DNA from: Gnetum montanum
Taxonomy: Eukaryota > Streptophyta > Gnetopsida > Gnetales > Gnetaceae
Reading direction: 5' to 3'
Assembly (NCBI GenBank): GCA_015680685.1
Contig: MNCI01011448.1
Span: 124,001-188,000, forward strand
DNA: 64,000 nucleotides
Each line of letters opens with the position of its first letter. Within the stretch, counting starts at the first letter, position 1. Both the position numbers and the translations under genes were made by a program. The notes below the pieces were generated by a model. It worked only from the letters and a program-made list of their open reading frames with translations. It was not told the DNA's origin and did not search any database. Shown piece by piece: positions 51,046-63,365 of the stretch.

Positions 51046-52490
51046 GTGATAACTTCTACTGCACCTGCCACACCTTGGTGCTACATGACCACAATTGTGG
51101 TACCTTCTCCCATTTCAAGCATCACTTTGAAAGATGGGACATTTTTAGAGATCTATTGTGACCACTAGGCTTCACCTCTTGATTCTGATGGATTAGCTGA
51201 CACTATAAGCTAAATGACATCGTTAATGTCTCAGAAGAGGTTGGATTCGTCCCTACTTTCCCAATTGAGAGTTTCAATAATTCACTATAGATGGCTCATT
51301 GCAGGCCTATAATCCTAGTGTGGTGGTGGTAGAATTTGTGCTCTTACCATTACTTTGGTTCTTTCTCTAGCTTCTTCTCTGGTTCTTGTTTTGGCTACTT
51401 TCCTAGTTCTTATTCTTATTCTTCACCAAGGTCTTTTCTTGGTGATACTAGTTTGAGTAACTTAGAGAATGAAGCATTTTAGTCCCTCCTGGGAACATCA
51501 TTAGTGTAACCTAGGATTTCAACGTGCTTGCATAGCTTTCTAATTAGGCAAGGGAATGGAAGTGTTAGCTTCCCCACCTTTCTTTCCTTGAAATGCCTTT
51601 GGATCTCCATGAACTACAATTGGGCAAGGTTGGCATTGTATTTTCCCATCAAGATTGCACTTCCTTTGGCCATGTAGGTTGATATCCTATTGAGCCCTTT
51701 AGTGGGGAAGAGATGGTATGTGCTGATTTTGAAATAAATCCTCTCTTCTAGAGTTAACTAACTATATATTTTTTTCTTTGTTATACACCTACTTTAGCCA
51801 TAACTTTTTGGCTTTTATGTTAGACCTTATGAATAGATATGCTACCTGAGCATTTTCAATGACCTTAAATGAGAAAGAAATAGAGATTCTACCAATGTTG
51901 ATAGTGGTGCCTTCTTTCTTATTATGTCAAAATTAGTATGTGCCATTCTGCACTTTTAAAGAGAATGTGCCATAGAGGGGATGCCTGAAGTTGAGTTCTG
52001 ACTACCTTAGGGAAAAATTCCATGAATGGATTGAACTTCATTTCTAGGATGACCATGGTCAACATGGATTACTCTTGGATGGCTTGGAGGCATTCTTGGA
52101 ATAACATGAGGCATTTTCCTTGTGCTTGAGTCTATGGTTCTATAGCCTCCTATTAGACTGACTGCCCTATAATAGGAGCCTCTTGATGAATGCTAAATGA
52201 TTGAGCCACTTTTTATTCATTCTTGGCTGGTGGGCCTTATTCTCCTAGTTGGCCTTTGCCACCTCTCAAGCATTTACTTGCATCCTATGAAGGTCCTGCT
52301 TGTTCTCCTCTTTTTTGGACCATCTACAATCAATCAAGGATTTGGTGTTACTAAGGTGTTTTTCATTTATNATCTTCGCAATTGGCTTCTTTTCCCTTAT
52401 GTATGGCTTACATATGACTTATTATTCATTAAAAAGCTTAATATTTTTTTAAACATCCTTACCCTTATAATACCTTTCGAGCGATAGCAA
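51046..52490 (-). pseudogene. Decayed retroelement-like sequence, lineage uncertain
   Basis: No open frame is kept. Read on the minus strand, fragments such as MAKGSAILMGKYNANLAQL and KVGKLTLPFPCLIRKLCKHV (about 51520-51690) resemble the domain called 'putative plant transposon protein' that occurs in plant retroelement polyproteins. The match is weak and from memory of the family pattern. A stretch rich in CTTCTTCTCTGG (51355-51450) would encode Glu/Lys/Pro repeats on the minus strand. One N is at 52371. Confidence 0.25.
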
Positions 52491-53479
52491 ATTTTGAAAA
52501 ATTGGTGTAAGTTTTCCACACAAGCATCCCCCTTGAATAAATTAAACACTTTAGGATCAACTAGGTTCAAAAACCATAAAAATCAGAGCTATATGGAAAA
52601 AGATATCATGTGTGAGAGTTGGATGTGTAGAGCTCTTAGTTAAGAGAGAAAAATGCAAAAACTCCCATAGATTCAGTTGATGATAATGAATTTTTTGAGC
52701 ATCACAAGGTTCTATTTATAGGTTTTTATGGACATGATATTAGGTACATGACATTGGGTATTTAATATTGACTTCCACCCAATATCATGTAGTCGATATT
52801 AGGGGTCTTAAAATTTAATTCTATAGGACATTCGGGATGAAAAATGATGCTCTATGATTGGTTAGAAGGTTTCATGTAAAATCCAAAGTTCTAGGGTAAG
52901 TGGAAATTCATATTTAGGCACCAGTAATGTTAGGAGATTGAATCATAGTAATTAAAAGCATTGGAAGATGTAAGAAAAGGGTATTTGATCCATGGTGTAG
53001 AAGGGATTAGTTATATGATAAAGAAAGGTTTTGAATTTATCATTTATGCACTTGGAAGGTTCAAGATGATGTAGTTGCATTAGAAAAGTACAATTTACAA
53101 TAGTTATACAAGTGGATCTCCCCAAAGTAGGTTCTAGCCCTTAATTCCCTTGTATAACCACACCTAAAAATGTCCACAGGCACCAAAGGAGTTGAATGCA
53201 ACACATACCTGTTGGACAAAACACACATGTTAAAACTACCAATTTGAGAAAATAACTCTATGGTACACAAAACCACATGTTATTATCATACAAATAGTAA
53301 GATGAGATGGATTTTTGAAAGAATTGCAAAAATTGGGACATGAGGTGCATCACCATAGGCATAATGAATCCTTGTGTGTTATTAATAGTTAAAGTAATTG
53401 TTATCCCTTCTTTCCAAGACTCAAACCAAGTCCAAACTAGATTCCAATGACATCACATTTTTTTATGTCTTAGATTGAC
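52491..53479 (-). mobile_element. Possible minus-strand LTR, AT-rich
   Basis: A TATAAATAGA box lies on the minus strand at 52711-52720, in AT-rich sequence with no coding content. 'catgatattaggtacatgacattgggtatttaatattg' near 52732-52770 forms loose inverted repeats with 'cccaatatcatgtag'. It lies beyond the 3' side of the Athila-like gag at 53480-55340 and could be its 3' LTR, but ends and a matching partner are not visible. Confidence 0.3.
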
Positions 53480-55340
53480 AACCATAAGACTACCATCATT
53501 GCAAGGAGTAGCATCACTTGGTGTTTTATCCAAGGGAGAAGTTTATTCATGGCACTTCTCTCATTTTATTTTTTCTTTTATTTCTAAGAAGCCATCAACA
53601 TAATATCCATATGGGTTTGGCTAGTAGTAAGGGTAGGGTTGGTTTGATGATGGCCTCCCCCACAACTGTGGATTTTGTCACTATGGTTGATGATAGTGTT
53701 GAGGCTAGTAAGAAGTCCCACTAGGATAGTATGATTGGTTGTAGGATTGTCTATAATTACCTTGTGAGAAAGGTAATATCCTAGGTATTTGCTTTTGTAC
53801 AAACTTGGGATTTAAAGCAAAATCCCAATAATTATGTAGATGTAACATTATTGGAAAATATCCCTTTGAATGGTTATATAGGCATATGTCACATCCATCA
53901 TCTTCTTTATTGGGTGAGTCTATAGTCTCTTCTTGTTTAGCCATTTTCCCTTTTTTTCAATAAGTGTTCCTACTAATTTTGTGGTTCTTTTCCTTCTTTT
54001 GTTTTGATCACTTGATTCATTTTGCATTACTCTCTCCTCTATGATTTCTACACAAGTTGTAACTTTCTCATTTATCCATTCCAACATTTTATCTAGCCTT
54101 TTTTCAAGCTCATTGATAGACTTTTGTATTAACAAGGTTTGTTGTGAAATCACCTCATTGAGAGCTACCTCTTTTTCTTTATCATAGATATAGATCCTTT
54201 TATTTTGAGGAGTTGGGTCCCAGTTATTTTCCTCTACATTCTCTCATTTACATAGCTCTCCTTCTTCTTTTGCTACATACTCGATTAGCTTTTTGATTTG
54301 ATGGGTTCCTAGTTCATATAATTGATCTTGAGCATACATCCCAAGGGTCTCTCTCAGTTGATTATGAAGCCCATATATGATGTGAAAAAGTTGCTCTTCT
54401 TGAGAGAAACCATGGCTTGAACATTTATTTAGTAGAGAATAGTAACTATCTAGGGCCATATCCAAGGGTTCATGTTCTTATTTCCATCCTTGGATTCATT
54501 TCCTTAGGTTGGACACCATTGCATAGGTTTGGTATTTCTCATCGAAGAGTTCCAACATTATGGACCACTAATGGATTGAATTTGGTTTCAATGATCTATA
54601 ACACACTTTGGCTTTATCTATTAGTGTCATAGGAAAGAGCTTAAGCTTTTTCCATCCACTTTCGATGTTTTGTAAGATGTAGGCATCATGGAAGGATTGT
54701 AAATGATGTTATAGATCAGAACTATAGCCTCCCATAAATATAGGAATGTATTTCATATCAAGCCTTTTGATTTAACTTTCCTTGTGATTCCTTTGGGGTA
54801 TTTTAACTACCTTCATAATCTATGTCATGCTCTTAGTAGCCAACAAGGGTTCACCATCATCAAACATGTCATAGTAAAAATTTATATTTCTATTTATCTA
54901 ATTATGATAATCTTGACTATGTTCATTTTAATATCTTTGATTTTTCCCTTGGTTTTAATTTCTATCCTTATTTCAACCCTATAGTGGAGCTTTATCTCTA
55001 TACCTATGTTCATCTTTGTCAGAACTAGATGTTGAAGAGGAAGCGTATGATGAGGAACTAGGAAAATCACCATGGCTTCTATAATATTTTCCATGATCCC
55101 TTGATTTATCTTTTCTAGGTTTTGAGAAGGTCCTAGGACTTGAGGCCTTCCCTAGTATAGGACTCACTTCATCTCCTCTAGGATTATCTTCCTTCGATGA
55201 ATGTAGTCCTTGAGTGTAGTCAAGGTGATCATGAACATATGAAACTCCTACATGAGGTTGGTCACTCCAATTTTCTTTAGTATATATCTCATTAGTTCTC
55301 TAATGAATGTTCTCTCCATATGATTCATTGTCACTTCCTT
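53480..55340 (-). pseudogene. Gag pseudogene of an Athila-like Ty3/gypsy element
   Basis: On the minus strand, after a Ser-rich region (55167-54979, DFPSSSSYASSSTSSSDKDE), the gag core reads KLKLFPMTLIDKAKVCYRSL, LELFDEKYQTYAMVSNLRK and then, in an open stretch of 73 codons, MDMALDSYYSLLNKCSSHGF and EEQLFHIIYGLHNQLRETLG. These are the blocks of the retrotransposon gag domain. A coiled-coil-like part (54153-53920) and a Tyr/Gln/Pro-rich tail (YNQSYYPSG) follow. An Athila-type PBS upstream at 58136-58154 supports the lineage. No protease or RT follows. Confidence 0.7.
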
Positions 55341-55438
55341 GTGAAAGGGAAATTTTTGTTAGTTAATAATGTGTGTGACTTAATATTTTTTGAAAGATAA
55401 TTTTTTAGTGCATTTATAGTGATCGTGTATAATATAAC

Positions 55439-58110
55439 TGTTGGCACATTTTGGCCATTTCATGGAACAGGCTTTACAAGGTTATGGTGATTTTTGAAAA
55501 ATTTAAAAGAGATTGTTGAGATTTATTTTTTTTCTTCACCTTGAAGTCTACCATGTTGATTAAGACAAACGTTTGCTAATTGGTTCACATCTACAAAGGC
55601 ATGGTTGAATGTCCCAAAATCTTAGAGGCCTTGTTCTTGCATCCTTGAACCAACCAATACAAAAAAGTTGCAGAGCCTCCTTCCAAGGACCATGTTTCCC
55701 ATATGCAAAAATCTTACCATTTCTCTCCATGGGACCCCTGCTACTTGAAGAATTCATGAACAGAATAGATTATCCTACACAAACCACCAAAGAAATAAAA
55801 TTTAACTACATGAACAAGCCACCATGCAGCCTCTCATGAGGGATAGTGATGGGAGCAATACCAATCTATCCGTGTGTCTACGACAAAGGCACTGCTGGTG
55901 AATTGATTTCCATGGAAGTAACAGAGGCAGAAGAACACACTCATGACAAGGGTCATACTGACGGATCTCAACAAGAAGGAGGTCAGTGGGATGATGTTAA
56001 GGAAGAAGAATGGCTGAAATAGCTGAGGGATGAATTCAAGCAAAACCACAGGGTCTTGAACAAAGTAGCAGCATTTCAAGATGGGGATCAACATCAATAC
56101 GATGCTGGTGCTTCATTAGCAATAGTGCAAGAGAGAGACGGCAAACCAAAGCTTGACATTTTTCTTCTTCTTTTCTTGGCTTGCAGAAATCATGGCGGTC
56201 ACTCGGGTCTTCTTGTTGCTGTGTGTGTTTCTGGTCTGGTCCAGGGTTTAGGCAGAAATAGAAGAGGAGGGCTACGCGTTAGCGAATGAAAGAGCGACGG
56301 GCGGATGAGCAGTGGCCACGGCAGCGAAAAGATGGACAACGTCTGAACAACAGCAAAGGGCGGTAGCAGCACCAGCACCTGTATTGACGCCAAAACCAGT
56401 GAAGGAGGACAGCACACTGGTGGATGTACAGTGGCTACAGATGAAACAAGAAGAGGTTTACCAGTAGCCACAACTACAAAACAGGCCATTTTTGAGCTAA
56501 GCATGAACATGGACATGAACATTGATGTTGCCGACGAGAGGGTCACCAATCATTCTTAATTTATCATTAGTCACACGAAGCCTTAATCAAATTTAATTTG
56601 ATTTTCATTTTGCTTTGTTTAAGAAAAAGGAAAAGGGTATATTCCTGTTATTTCAAAAGGAAAGAGAAGTTATAAGGCAGTTATTCAATATTATATGTAT
56701 AGAACAAGTGTTTTAATATCATGGTGGTGATAACTTCCCCTTGGTGGTTACAACTAAATTTCAATTTTCCATGGTACTTATAACCACCACAAAGGCCACT
56801 TGTCAACTACATGGGACACTTGCCAACCATAGAATTTTTATTTCTTTGGTGGTTAAAACCACCCAAAGTTGTTCTAACTTACCTAACTTGTTGGGCAAGT
56901 AACCTCCTAACTTGTTGGGCAAGTAATCTCCTAATTGGTTGGCCAAGTTACTTGGGAGAGTAGGTGAGATATTTTTGAATATGTAACTTCCCTACCTACC
57001 TTTGAACCCTATAAAAAGGCTTCAGGGGTCAAGGGGGGAAAATCATCACTTCTCACATCACACTTGGGGTCTCATACATCACATTTTGAAGGCTACTAGT
57101 TAGCACTTGGGCTCTTACTTGGAGACACTTTGAGTCTTGGGAGAAGAGCATTTTGTAAAGAAGAAAGTGTGAACGATTGCTTGCAAGATGGCTTGCTAGA
57201 ATAAAGATTTCAGCCTCTTTGTCATGGTCCTNNNNNNNNNNNNNNNNNNNNNNNNNNNNNNNNNNNNNNNNNNNNNNNNNNNNNNNNNNNNNNNNNNNNN
57301 NNNNNNNNNNNNNNNNNNNNNNNNNNNNNNNNNNNNNNNNNNNNNNNNNNNNNNNNNNNNNNNNNNNNNNNNNNNNNNNNNNNNNNNNNNNNNNNNNNNN
57401 NNNNNNNNNNNNNNNNNNNNNNNNNNNNNNNNNNNNNNNNNNNNNNNNNNNNNNNNNNNNNNNNNNNNNNNNNNNNNNNNNNNNNNNNNNNNNNNNNNNN
57501 NNNNNNNNNNNNNNNNNNNNNNNNNNNNNNNNNNNNNNNNNNNNNNNNNNNNNNNNNNNNNNNNNNNNNNNNNNNNNNNNNNNNNNNNNNNNNNNNNNNN
57601 ATAGCTTTATTGCGAAGTGTTTACTCGTGTCATTTTACCTTGTTTAAATATTTGAGGTCTACACAAATCTGCTTTCTTTTCTTTATTGCTTATTTCCATC
57701 GAATCTTGCTCTATTTCTAGTTTTCTTGTGGAACTATCTCTTTCTCTAAGGAAAATTAGGAGTAGATTGCGGAGTTGTGCTCAAATGTTTTTGCAAAATT
57801 TTATTTGTTACGAGTAGGTATTATAAGGACCACGTAGACTAGGCAGTTGAACAAAATAGGAAATTTTCAACAACTCACAGTACTTGGCAAAGTTGGCTGA
57901 ATCTCTTTCAAGTAAGTCATTTGTAGTTCACACACAACGCAATTGTTACATTTCTCACAACTGCACGCCGCAACAGCACACACACATACTCACATTAACT
58001 ACTGAGTTTATTTGGAGGTATCAGGGCCTTGGTGTTGCTAGAGACCAGCAGGCACCTAAATCCTGTTCGAGGACACTCGTTGGCGGTCGCGTCCCAAACA
58101 GTCACCAACA
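55439..58110 (+). mobile_element. Solo LTR, family C, long form, with target duplication ATAAC
   Basis: It starts TGTTGGCACATTTTGGCC and ends GTCACCAACA. ATAAC is present at 55434-55438 and 58111-58115. A promoter-like CCTATAAAAAGG lies near 57008-57019. It is about 1.5 kb longer than the copy at 35289-36405. The extra part (about 55560-57030) has short open frames on both strands that I do not recognise. It is inserted between the 5' LTR/PBS and the gag of the Athila-like element. Confidence 0.85.
57232..57600. other. Assembly gap, 369 Ns
   Basis: A run of N inside the solo LTR. From the copy at 35289-36405 the missing part is LTR sequence between 'tttgtcatggtcct' and the block before 'tctacacaaatctgc'. 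Open frames drawn through it are meaningless. Confidence 0.95.
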
Positions 58111-58135
58111 ATAACTAATCTAGATACTAGCACAA

Positions 58136-58154
58136 TCCCTAGCATTGGTGCCAA
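58136..58154 (-). other. Primer-binding site of the Athila-like element
   Basis: The minus strand reads TTGGCACCAATGCTAGGGA, next to the LTR end CTCATCA. The usual Athila site, complementary to Asp tRNA, is TGGCGCCGTTGCCGGGGA. This copy differs at five positions, four of them transitions. It identifies the lineage of the gag at 53480-55340. Confidence 0.6.
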
Positions 58155-59385
58155 TGATGAGTGACGAGGTACCCCTATGCTCAACCATACGAATCACAAG
58201 TGTTCACATGTGATTCAATTGAATTCCATGGATGGGACTAGTTGTGGCATCTAGATCATTATGTCTTGATCATAGTTTGCTATCTTCCCACTTGGAGTAG
58301 TGGTAGCATTGTCACATATGATTTAGTCCAAAGTGAGGCATATGATAATTGATGTTGTTGCAACCTTATGATACTAATGATAATAAGGAAATTAATCATT
58401 TAATCTAATTAATGATGAAAAATAAAGTCTAAACTAGCCTATGTGTGATGAGTATCTATTCCTAACCTTTCATACATGCCTTGGACTTTGTGTAACTAGT
58501 GCTAGGATTACCAAGCATACCGTTACTGGGCATACCAAATGATAACACTATTAGTTATCAAGTAATTACACTTAAGCACTCACGATTAGTCGTGCTCATT
58601 CTACTTAATGATAGAAACAATAAAGAGGAATAATTGATAAACATTAACTAAGGAAAATAGTAAGCATTGAAGTAATTAAAAATAATAATAAAGCTAAGTG
58701 GATGCTACAATGATGAAAGTAATCTCCATCTTTATTGTCAAACATGTAACATGTCCAAGTACGTCACACTTGAATAAGGATCTCATACAATCACTTAACA
58801 TCGCACTACAAGCATGCATTGAAAAAAATAATAAAATTTTTCTATCTACATCTAAAATCTATTCAAATCTATCAAAATCTATATATCAATCATTTACTCA
58901 AGTGTTGTATTTATAGGATAGCATGGAAGGGAATATATTATATCCCTAACATTGGAGGTTGTGCCCCAATATTGGATACCTAATAATGCAACTTAGATAT
59001 CAGATATCTAATATCATAGCCCTACAAAAAATGAATTATTAATAAGAATTATGACCAAATTCCTTAATGTGAATATTAGATATTGAATTGTTTTTATTTT
59101 ATTGTGATCATGTTTTATATTAATGTATATTTTTAACTTGAGTAATAGGGCAAACAAATTATTTTTTCTTGGAGAGTAGGTTAGGTTTTATATGCAAGGG
59201 ACTATTGGCATTGAAATTTTATATTTAATTTATTTATAATTTTTGTGCTCCTCTACACCCAATTTGTTATGGATGTGTATTGCTTTTCTTATCATATTTT
59301 GTTCACATTCTTTAATTTTAATTAGTTGCATTTTATTTTTTATGAGTAATATTTTGTGACCTAATCATGATTAGTGAGATGTTTC
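58155..59385 (-). mobile_element. 5' LTR of the Athila-like element and AT-rich sequence
   Basis: The LTR end (minus ...GGTACCTCGTCACTCATCA) abuts the PBS. A TATAAATAC box is on the minus strand at about 58907-58918. The upstream limit is not seen; somewhere before 59385 the sequence becomes the 5' LTR of the next, plus-strand element. There are no coding features. The first 40 bases recur at 63925-63964. Confidence 0.5.
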
Positions 59386-59388
59386 AAG

Positions 59389-59402
59389 TTGATGTTAGAG
59401 CT
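59389..59402 (+). other. Primer-binding site of element H, Met-tRNA type
   Basis: TGATGTTAGAGCT resembles TGGTATCAGAGCT, the common plant site complementary to initiator Met tRNA, with three transitions. It follows 'gatgtttca', a possible LTR end. Confidence 0.5.
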
Positions 59403-59499
59403 AAAGATTTGATTAGTTTTCTTATATTTATGGTGTACTAATGTCATTAAGAATAGTAATTGAGACCCTAGATTGGATGAACCTTGGATAAGCCAATAG

Positions 59500-60500
59500 G
59501 AAAGTTTCAAAGGATGATTTGATATGAGAGATGTTTATTAATTTGAGGAGTCAAAATTACTTAGATACAGTAAATGATGCATAAAACAATGACAATTCAA
59601 TTGATAATGGTAGAAGGCCCAGTGGGGAAGTTCTCATGGAATAATTCAAATGGTTAAAGCCACTAACTTTTGATGAGGCAAAGGATCCTATAGTAGCTTT
59701 GGAGTTTTTATAGAAGATAGAAGAAGTTCTCAAACTCATGGATTATGTTATAGTGCAATAAACTCAGTTGGCTATCTATCAATTTAAAGGTCCAACTAAT
59801 AATTTGTGGCAAATAAATAGGATTGCTAAAGCTTGAAAAGACATAGAAGTAGAGTGGATTGAGTTCATGAATGTGTTCAATAAAAGATATGTATCCAAGA
59901 AATTTAGGAGGGCTAGCCCAAGAAGTTAGCTAACCTAGAGCAAGATGGCCTCACTATTTTTAAATATAGTGTTAAGTTCCTCTAGTTGGTGTACTTTGCT
60001 TCTTATCTTTATGATAATGAAGAAGAGATGACATATCACTTTATTTTATGATTAATTGAGCCAATTCGTATAGCCTTGCTTCTCCTTAGTTTGATTGAGT
60101 ATGATCTAGCCTACACTAAGGCACTAGTAATAGAAAGGAGTTTAAGGTCTAGTAATAGGATGAAGCTAAACCTAGGAAAGATAGAGTCAATCATTGACCA
60201 AGCCTAAAAGTTCTAAGTAGGCTAAGACTTTTGAAGGAAGAAAAACCTTCAAAGGACTTAAGTGCTTTGCCTATAGACAAACAAGGTACCATGTGTTTAA
60301 ATGCTCAAATTACCATACATGCAGCAAACCTAGACATAAATAGTGGGAGTTCCTAGCTAAATCAACTAGAAGTAAGATATATAAAGCTTCAACTACCAAC
60401 TTTTAGGGTAAGAATGATAGAAAGCATAAGAACTTAATATGTAGAGGAAGGATCCATGCTTTAAAAGACCAACCCATTGACAAGCAATCCAACATAGCTC
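59500..60500 (+). pseudogene. Gag pseudogene of element H
   Basis: The plus strand reads FKWLKPLTFDEAKDPIVALE, KIEEVLKLMDYVIVQ, LAIYQFKGPTNNLWQINRIA and EWIEFMNVFNKRYVSKKFRR. These are the usual blocks of a chromovirus-like gag (x-P-x-F-x-G-x-x-D-P, then a W-x-x-F-x-x-x-F motif). A ruined zinc-knuckle region (KCFAYRQTRYHVFKC and TCSKPRHK) lies at about 60268-60345. Many stops. Confidence 0.7.
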
Positions 60501-60519
60501 TAATACAAATATTAGTATT

Positions 60520-60890
60520 TATGGTACTTCATTCTTGATGTTGTTTAGCCCTAAAGCTAGTAATTATTTTATGAATCCTAGGATTATGAACTAACTGCAA
60601 CTTAGGATTGTATCCATGCATCCTTCACTAGTGGTTTAGTTAGATAACTCTCTTGGTATAGTGGTTAAAGAGAATCTACCCTTAAATAAAGTGGAGATTC
60701 AAGGATATAAATGTGATAGTTACCTTATAGTTATGAACCTAGGAGAGTATGATGTGATTTTTGGAATGCTTTGGTTTTCTAAGTATTGAGGATGTTTGGA
60801 TTGTAGGAAAAATATTCTCATATTTCAATCTCTTTGTGGGAAAAAATTTATAATTCAAGTAAGATATAAATTAAGCTCATCATAGTAATA
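60520..60890 (+). pseudogene. Protease remnant of element H
   Basis: SPKASNYFMNPRIMN is the degraded region just after the active site. GYKCDSYLIVMNLGEYDVIF and GMLWFSKY match the late protease block (D-V-I-L-G-M-x-W-L) of Ty3/gypsy elements. The catalytic Asp-Ser-Gly is not clearly visible. Confidence 0.6.
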
Positions 60891-61079
60891 ACCAAAAGGT
60901 TCAAACCATAGTACAAACAATGTTATAGTTGTTACATGGTTTTAGTTCATGATGGGCTCACAAAATATGTGCAGTAGATTTTAATAGTTCAAACATTCTT
61001 AGATGTATTCAAGGAGAAACTTCTTTGGTTATCTCGTAATAAAGATATTGAGGTTAAGATTACTCTCAAGCTAACAACC

Positions 61080-61760
61080 CAATCAATTTAAAATATGCCT
61101 CATAAAATGTCTCTCATGAAACTTGCAAAACTTAAGACACGGGTTTAAAATTGAATGGATAAAGGTATGATTTAACCAAGTGTCTTAACTTAGGATGCTT
61201 CATTTCTCTTTATTAAGAGAAGAATGGTAGTTTAAGGTTATTCATTAATACATGAAATTGAATTAAGTGATAATTAGAAATCATTATTCTTTATCCAAGA
61301 TTGATGATATGCTTGACTAACTAAGAGAAGCCAATTTGTTCTCTAAGATATATTTAAAGTTTGGTTATCACCATATTAGGGTGAAGAAAAAATATGTATT
61401 TGAGATAGATTTTAAGATAAGGTATGAACATTATGAGTTCTTGGTCATGCCCTTTCGACTTACTAATGGTTGAATAGTTTTCATGCACTTGATGAATAGT
61501 ATGTTACATTCTTACTTAGACTAATTTATTACTATTTTCATTGATGGCATTAAGGATGAATAGGAATTCAAGGAACATTTTAGGATATTACTACAAATAT
61601 TAAGAGAATAGTAATTATTTACACATGCTTCTAAGTGTACCTTCTAGAAGATAGAGATTCAATGTCTTGGTCATGTAATGTTAGAAGCAAGTATAACAAT
61701 AGATCCTTCTAATGTGTCATTGATTAATAATGGCTAATTTCAACCATAGTAAATGCTTAT
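61080..61760 (+). pseudogene. Reverse transcriptase pseudogene of element H
   Basis: Blocks in order: MPHKMSLMKLAKLKTRV, DKGMI-PSVLT, SLSKIDDMLD-LREANLFSKI, YLKFGYHHIRVKKKYVFEID, IRYEHYEFLVMPFRLTNG, FMHLMNSMLHSYL and FITIFIDGIKDE. The catalytic FIDD has become FIDG. Many stop codons, mostly explained by C-to-T and G-to-A changes. The order is standard for Ty3/gypsy RT and the sequence is chromovirus-like. Confidence 0.8.
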
Positions 61761-61869
61761 TTAACCTAGCAATATACTACATGAGATTTGGAGATGACTT
61801 ATCTATGATTGCATCATCTCTACATAATTTTCTATGGAAAGATTATGTTTTCTCTTATACTAATGCTTT

Positions 61870-62330
61870 TCAATAGACTTTTGAGAAGCTAAAGAAGATA
61901 TAAATCATAGCACCTATGCTAATCTCACCAACTCCTAGGAAGCCTTATAATGTCTACATAGATTCTTGTAGAGAAACATTTGAAAGTGTTATCATGTAAA
62001 AAGAAAAAATGGTACTGTATGCTTCTAGATAGTTATAGCCATATGAGACTAGATACCTAACTCATGATCTAGAGCTTAGTGCCATCCTTGCTCTTAAAAT
62101 TTGAAGGCATTACTTGTATAGTGACTATATTTCTCTTTGGAATGATTATAAGATTTTATAATTTATCATGAACTAGCCATAGTTGAACATGAGAAAGAGG
62201 AGGTGTATTGAGTTACTAGCATATTTTGACTTCATAGTTAAGTACTATTTTTGTAAAGGAAACATAGTAGCAAATGTACTAAGTAGAATAGCAAGGAAGC
62301 TATATAGTCTTACTATCTTACCTAGCATAA
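61870..62330 (+). pseudogene. RNase H pseudogene of element H
   Basis: The plus strand reads TFEKLKKI, APMLISPTPRKPYNVYIDSC, MVLYASR, YETRYLTHDLELSAILALKI-RHYLYSD and ELLAYFDFIVKYYFCKGNIV followed by ANVLSRIARKLYSL. This is the standard RNase H of a Ty3/gypsy pol, with stops. Confidence 0.75.
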
Positions 62331-62439
62331 GGGATGAGATAACCATACAATAACTCTTAGAACCTCATAGTTTCTTTTCAGGAAGATTATCAAATTTTTA
62401 TAGTAAATAACTTGAGACTTGTTGAGGTTTAAAAATAAG

Positions 62440-63365
62440 ATTCATGTTCTAGTATTATCCAGGCAAAAGCTCTTTGATAAAGCACACTTGAGTAAGTATC
62501 AAATTCACCTACGTAGTGATAAGATGTACAAAAATCTTAGGAGGTATTATTGATGGCCTAGCATGAAGAAAGACATATGAGAGATTATGACTAACTACTT
62601 AGTATGCCAACAAGTTAAGGCATAGTATCATATGCCTAGTAATTACCTTCATCCATAATCCATCCTAAAGTAGAATTTAGAAACCATCAACATGAATTTC
62701 ATTATGGGATTACCTTGTACTAAGGGTAAGAAGGTTTACATCTTTATGATGATTACTTACTTGAGCAAGTCTTCTCATTTATTAGCTATAAAAGTAGAAA
62801 ATAATGTTGATAAAATTTCTTAGTCATTCCTATTAGATATTGTTAGGTTGAATGATGTTTCAAGTAAGATTGTCTGCTAATGAGACTTGAAGTTCACTTT
62901 GAGATTTTGACATTCATTCTAGAAGAGTTTGATACTAACTTGAATATTAGTTTATCTTATCATCCATAGATAGATGGTTAGATAGAAAGGATAAACCAAA
63001 GTTTAAAAGAAATTCTTAAATCTTATGCATATGATTACAAGGATACTTGGGATAGAGTTTTTCTTTTGGTAGAATTTTCTTACAAAAATAATTATTAGGC
63101 CAGTTTAAAAATATCATACTACAAAGTATTGTATAGTAAACCTTGTCATACACCTATTTGTTAGAATTCTATAGAGGATAAATAAAAAACCAAAATAGAC
63201 TTCATCCAATAAGTTATAGAATAGATTAGGATGATCAAAAATCAACTTCAAGTAACAGAGGATAGATTCACAAAGTATGCTAACAACCAGAGAAGATCTT
63301 TAGAATTTAACATTGGAGACCAAGTATTTCTTAATATTTCACATTTAAAAGGAATTATGAGATTT
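62440..63365 (+). pseudogene. Integrase pseudogene of element H
   Basis: Recognisable parts are the zinc region (RYY-WPSMKKD, then YLVCQQVKA), INMNFIMGLPCTKGKKVYIF of the core, and the late GDQVFLNISHLKGIMRFGIR block near 63320-63375, typical of chromovirus integrases. No chromodomain is visible after it. The frame changes several times and has many stops. Confidence 0.65.

Noticed and set aside
52197-52487. Hydrophobic 96-codon frame on the plus strand
   Set aside because: Contains an N and low-complexity Leu/Phe from AT-rich sequence; no conserved counterpart.
57177-57647. A 156-codon frame on the plus strand
   Set aside because: Most of it is the N gap; the translated part carries no information.
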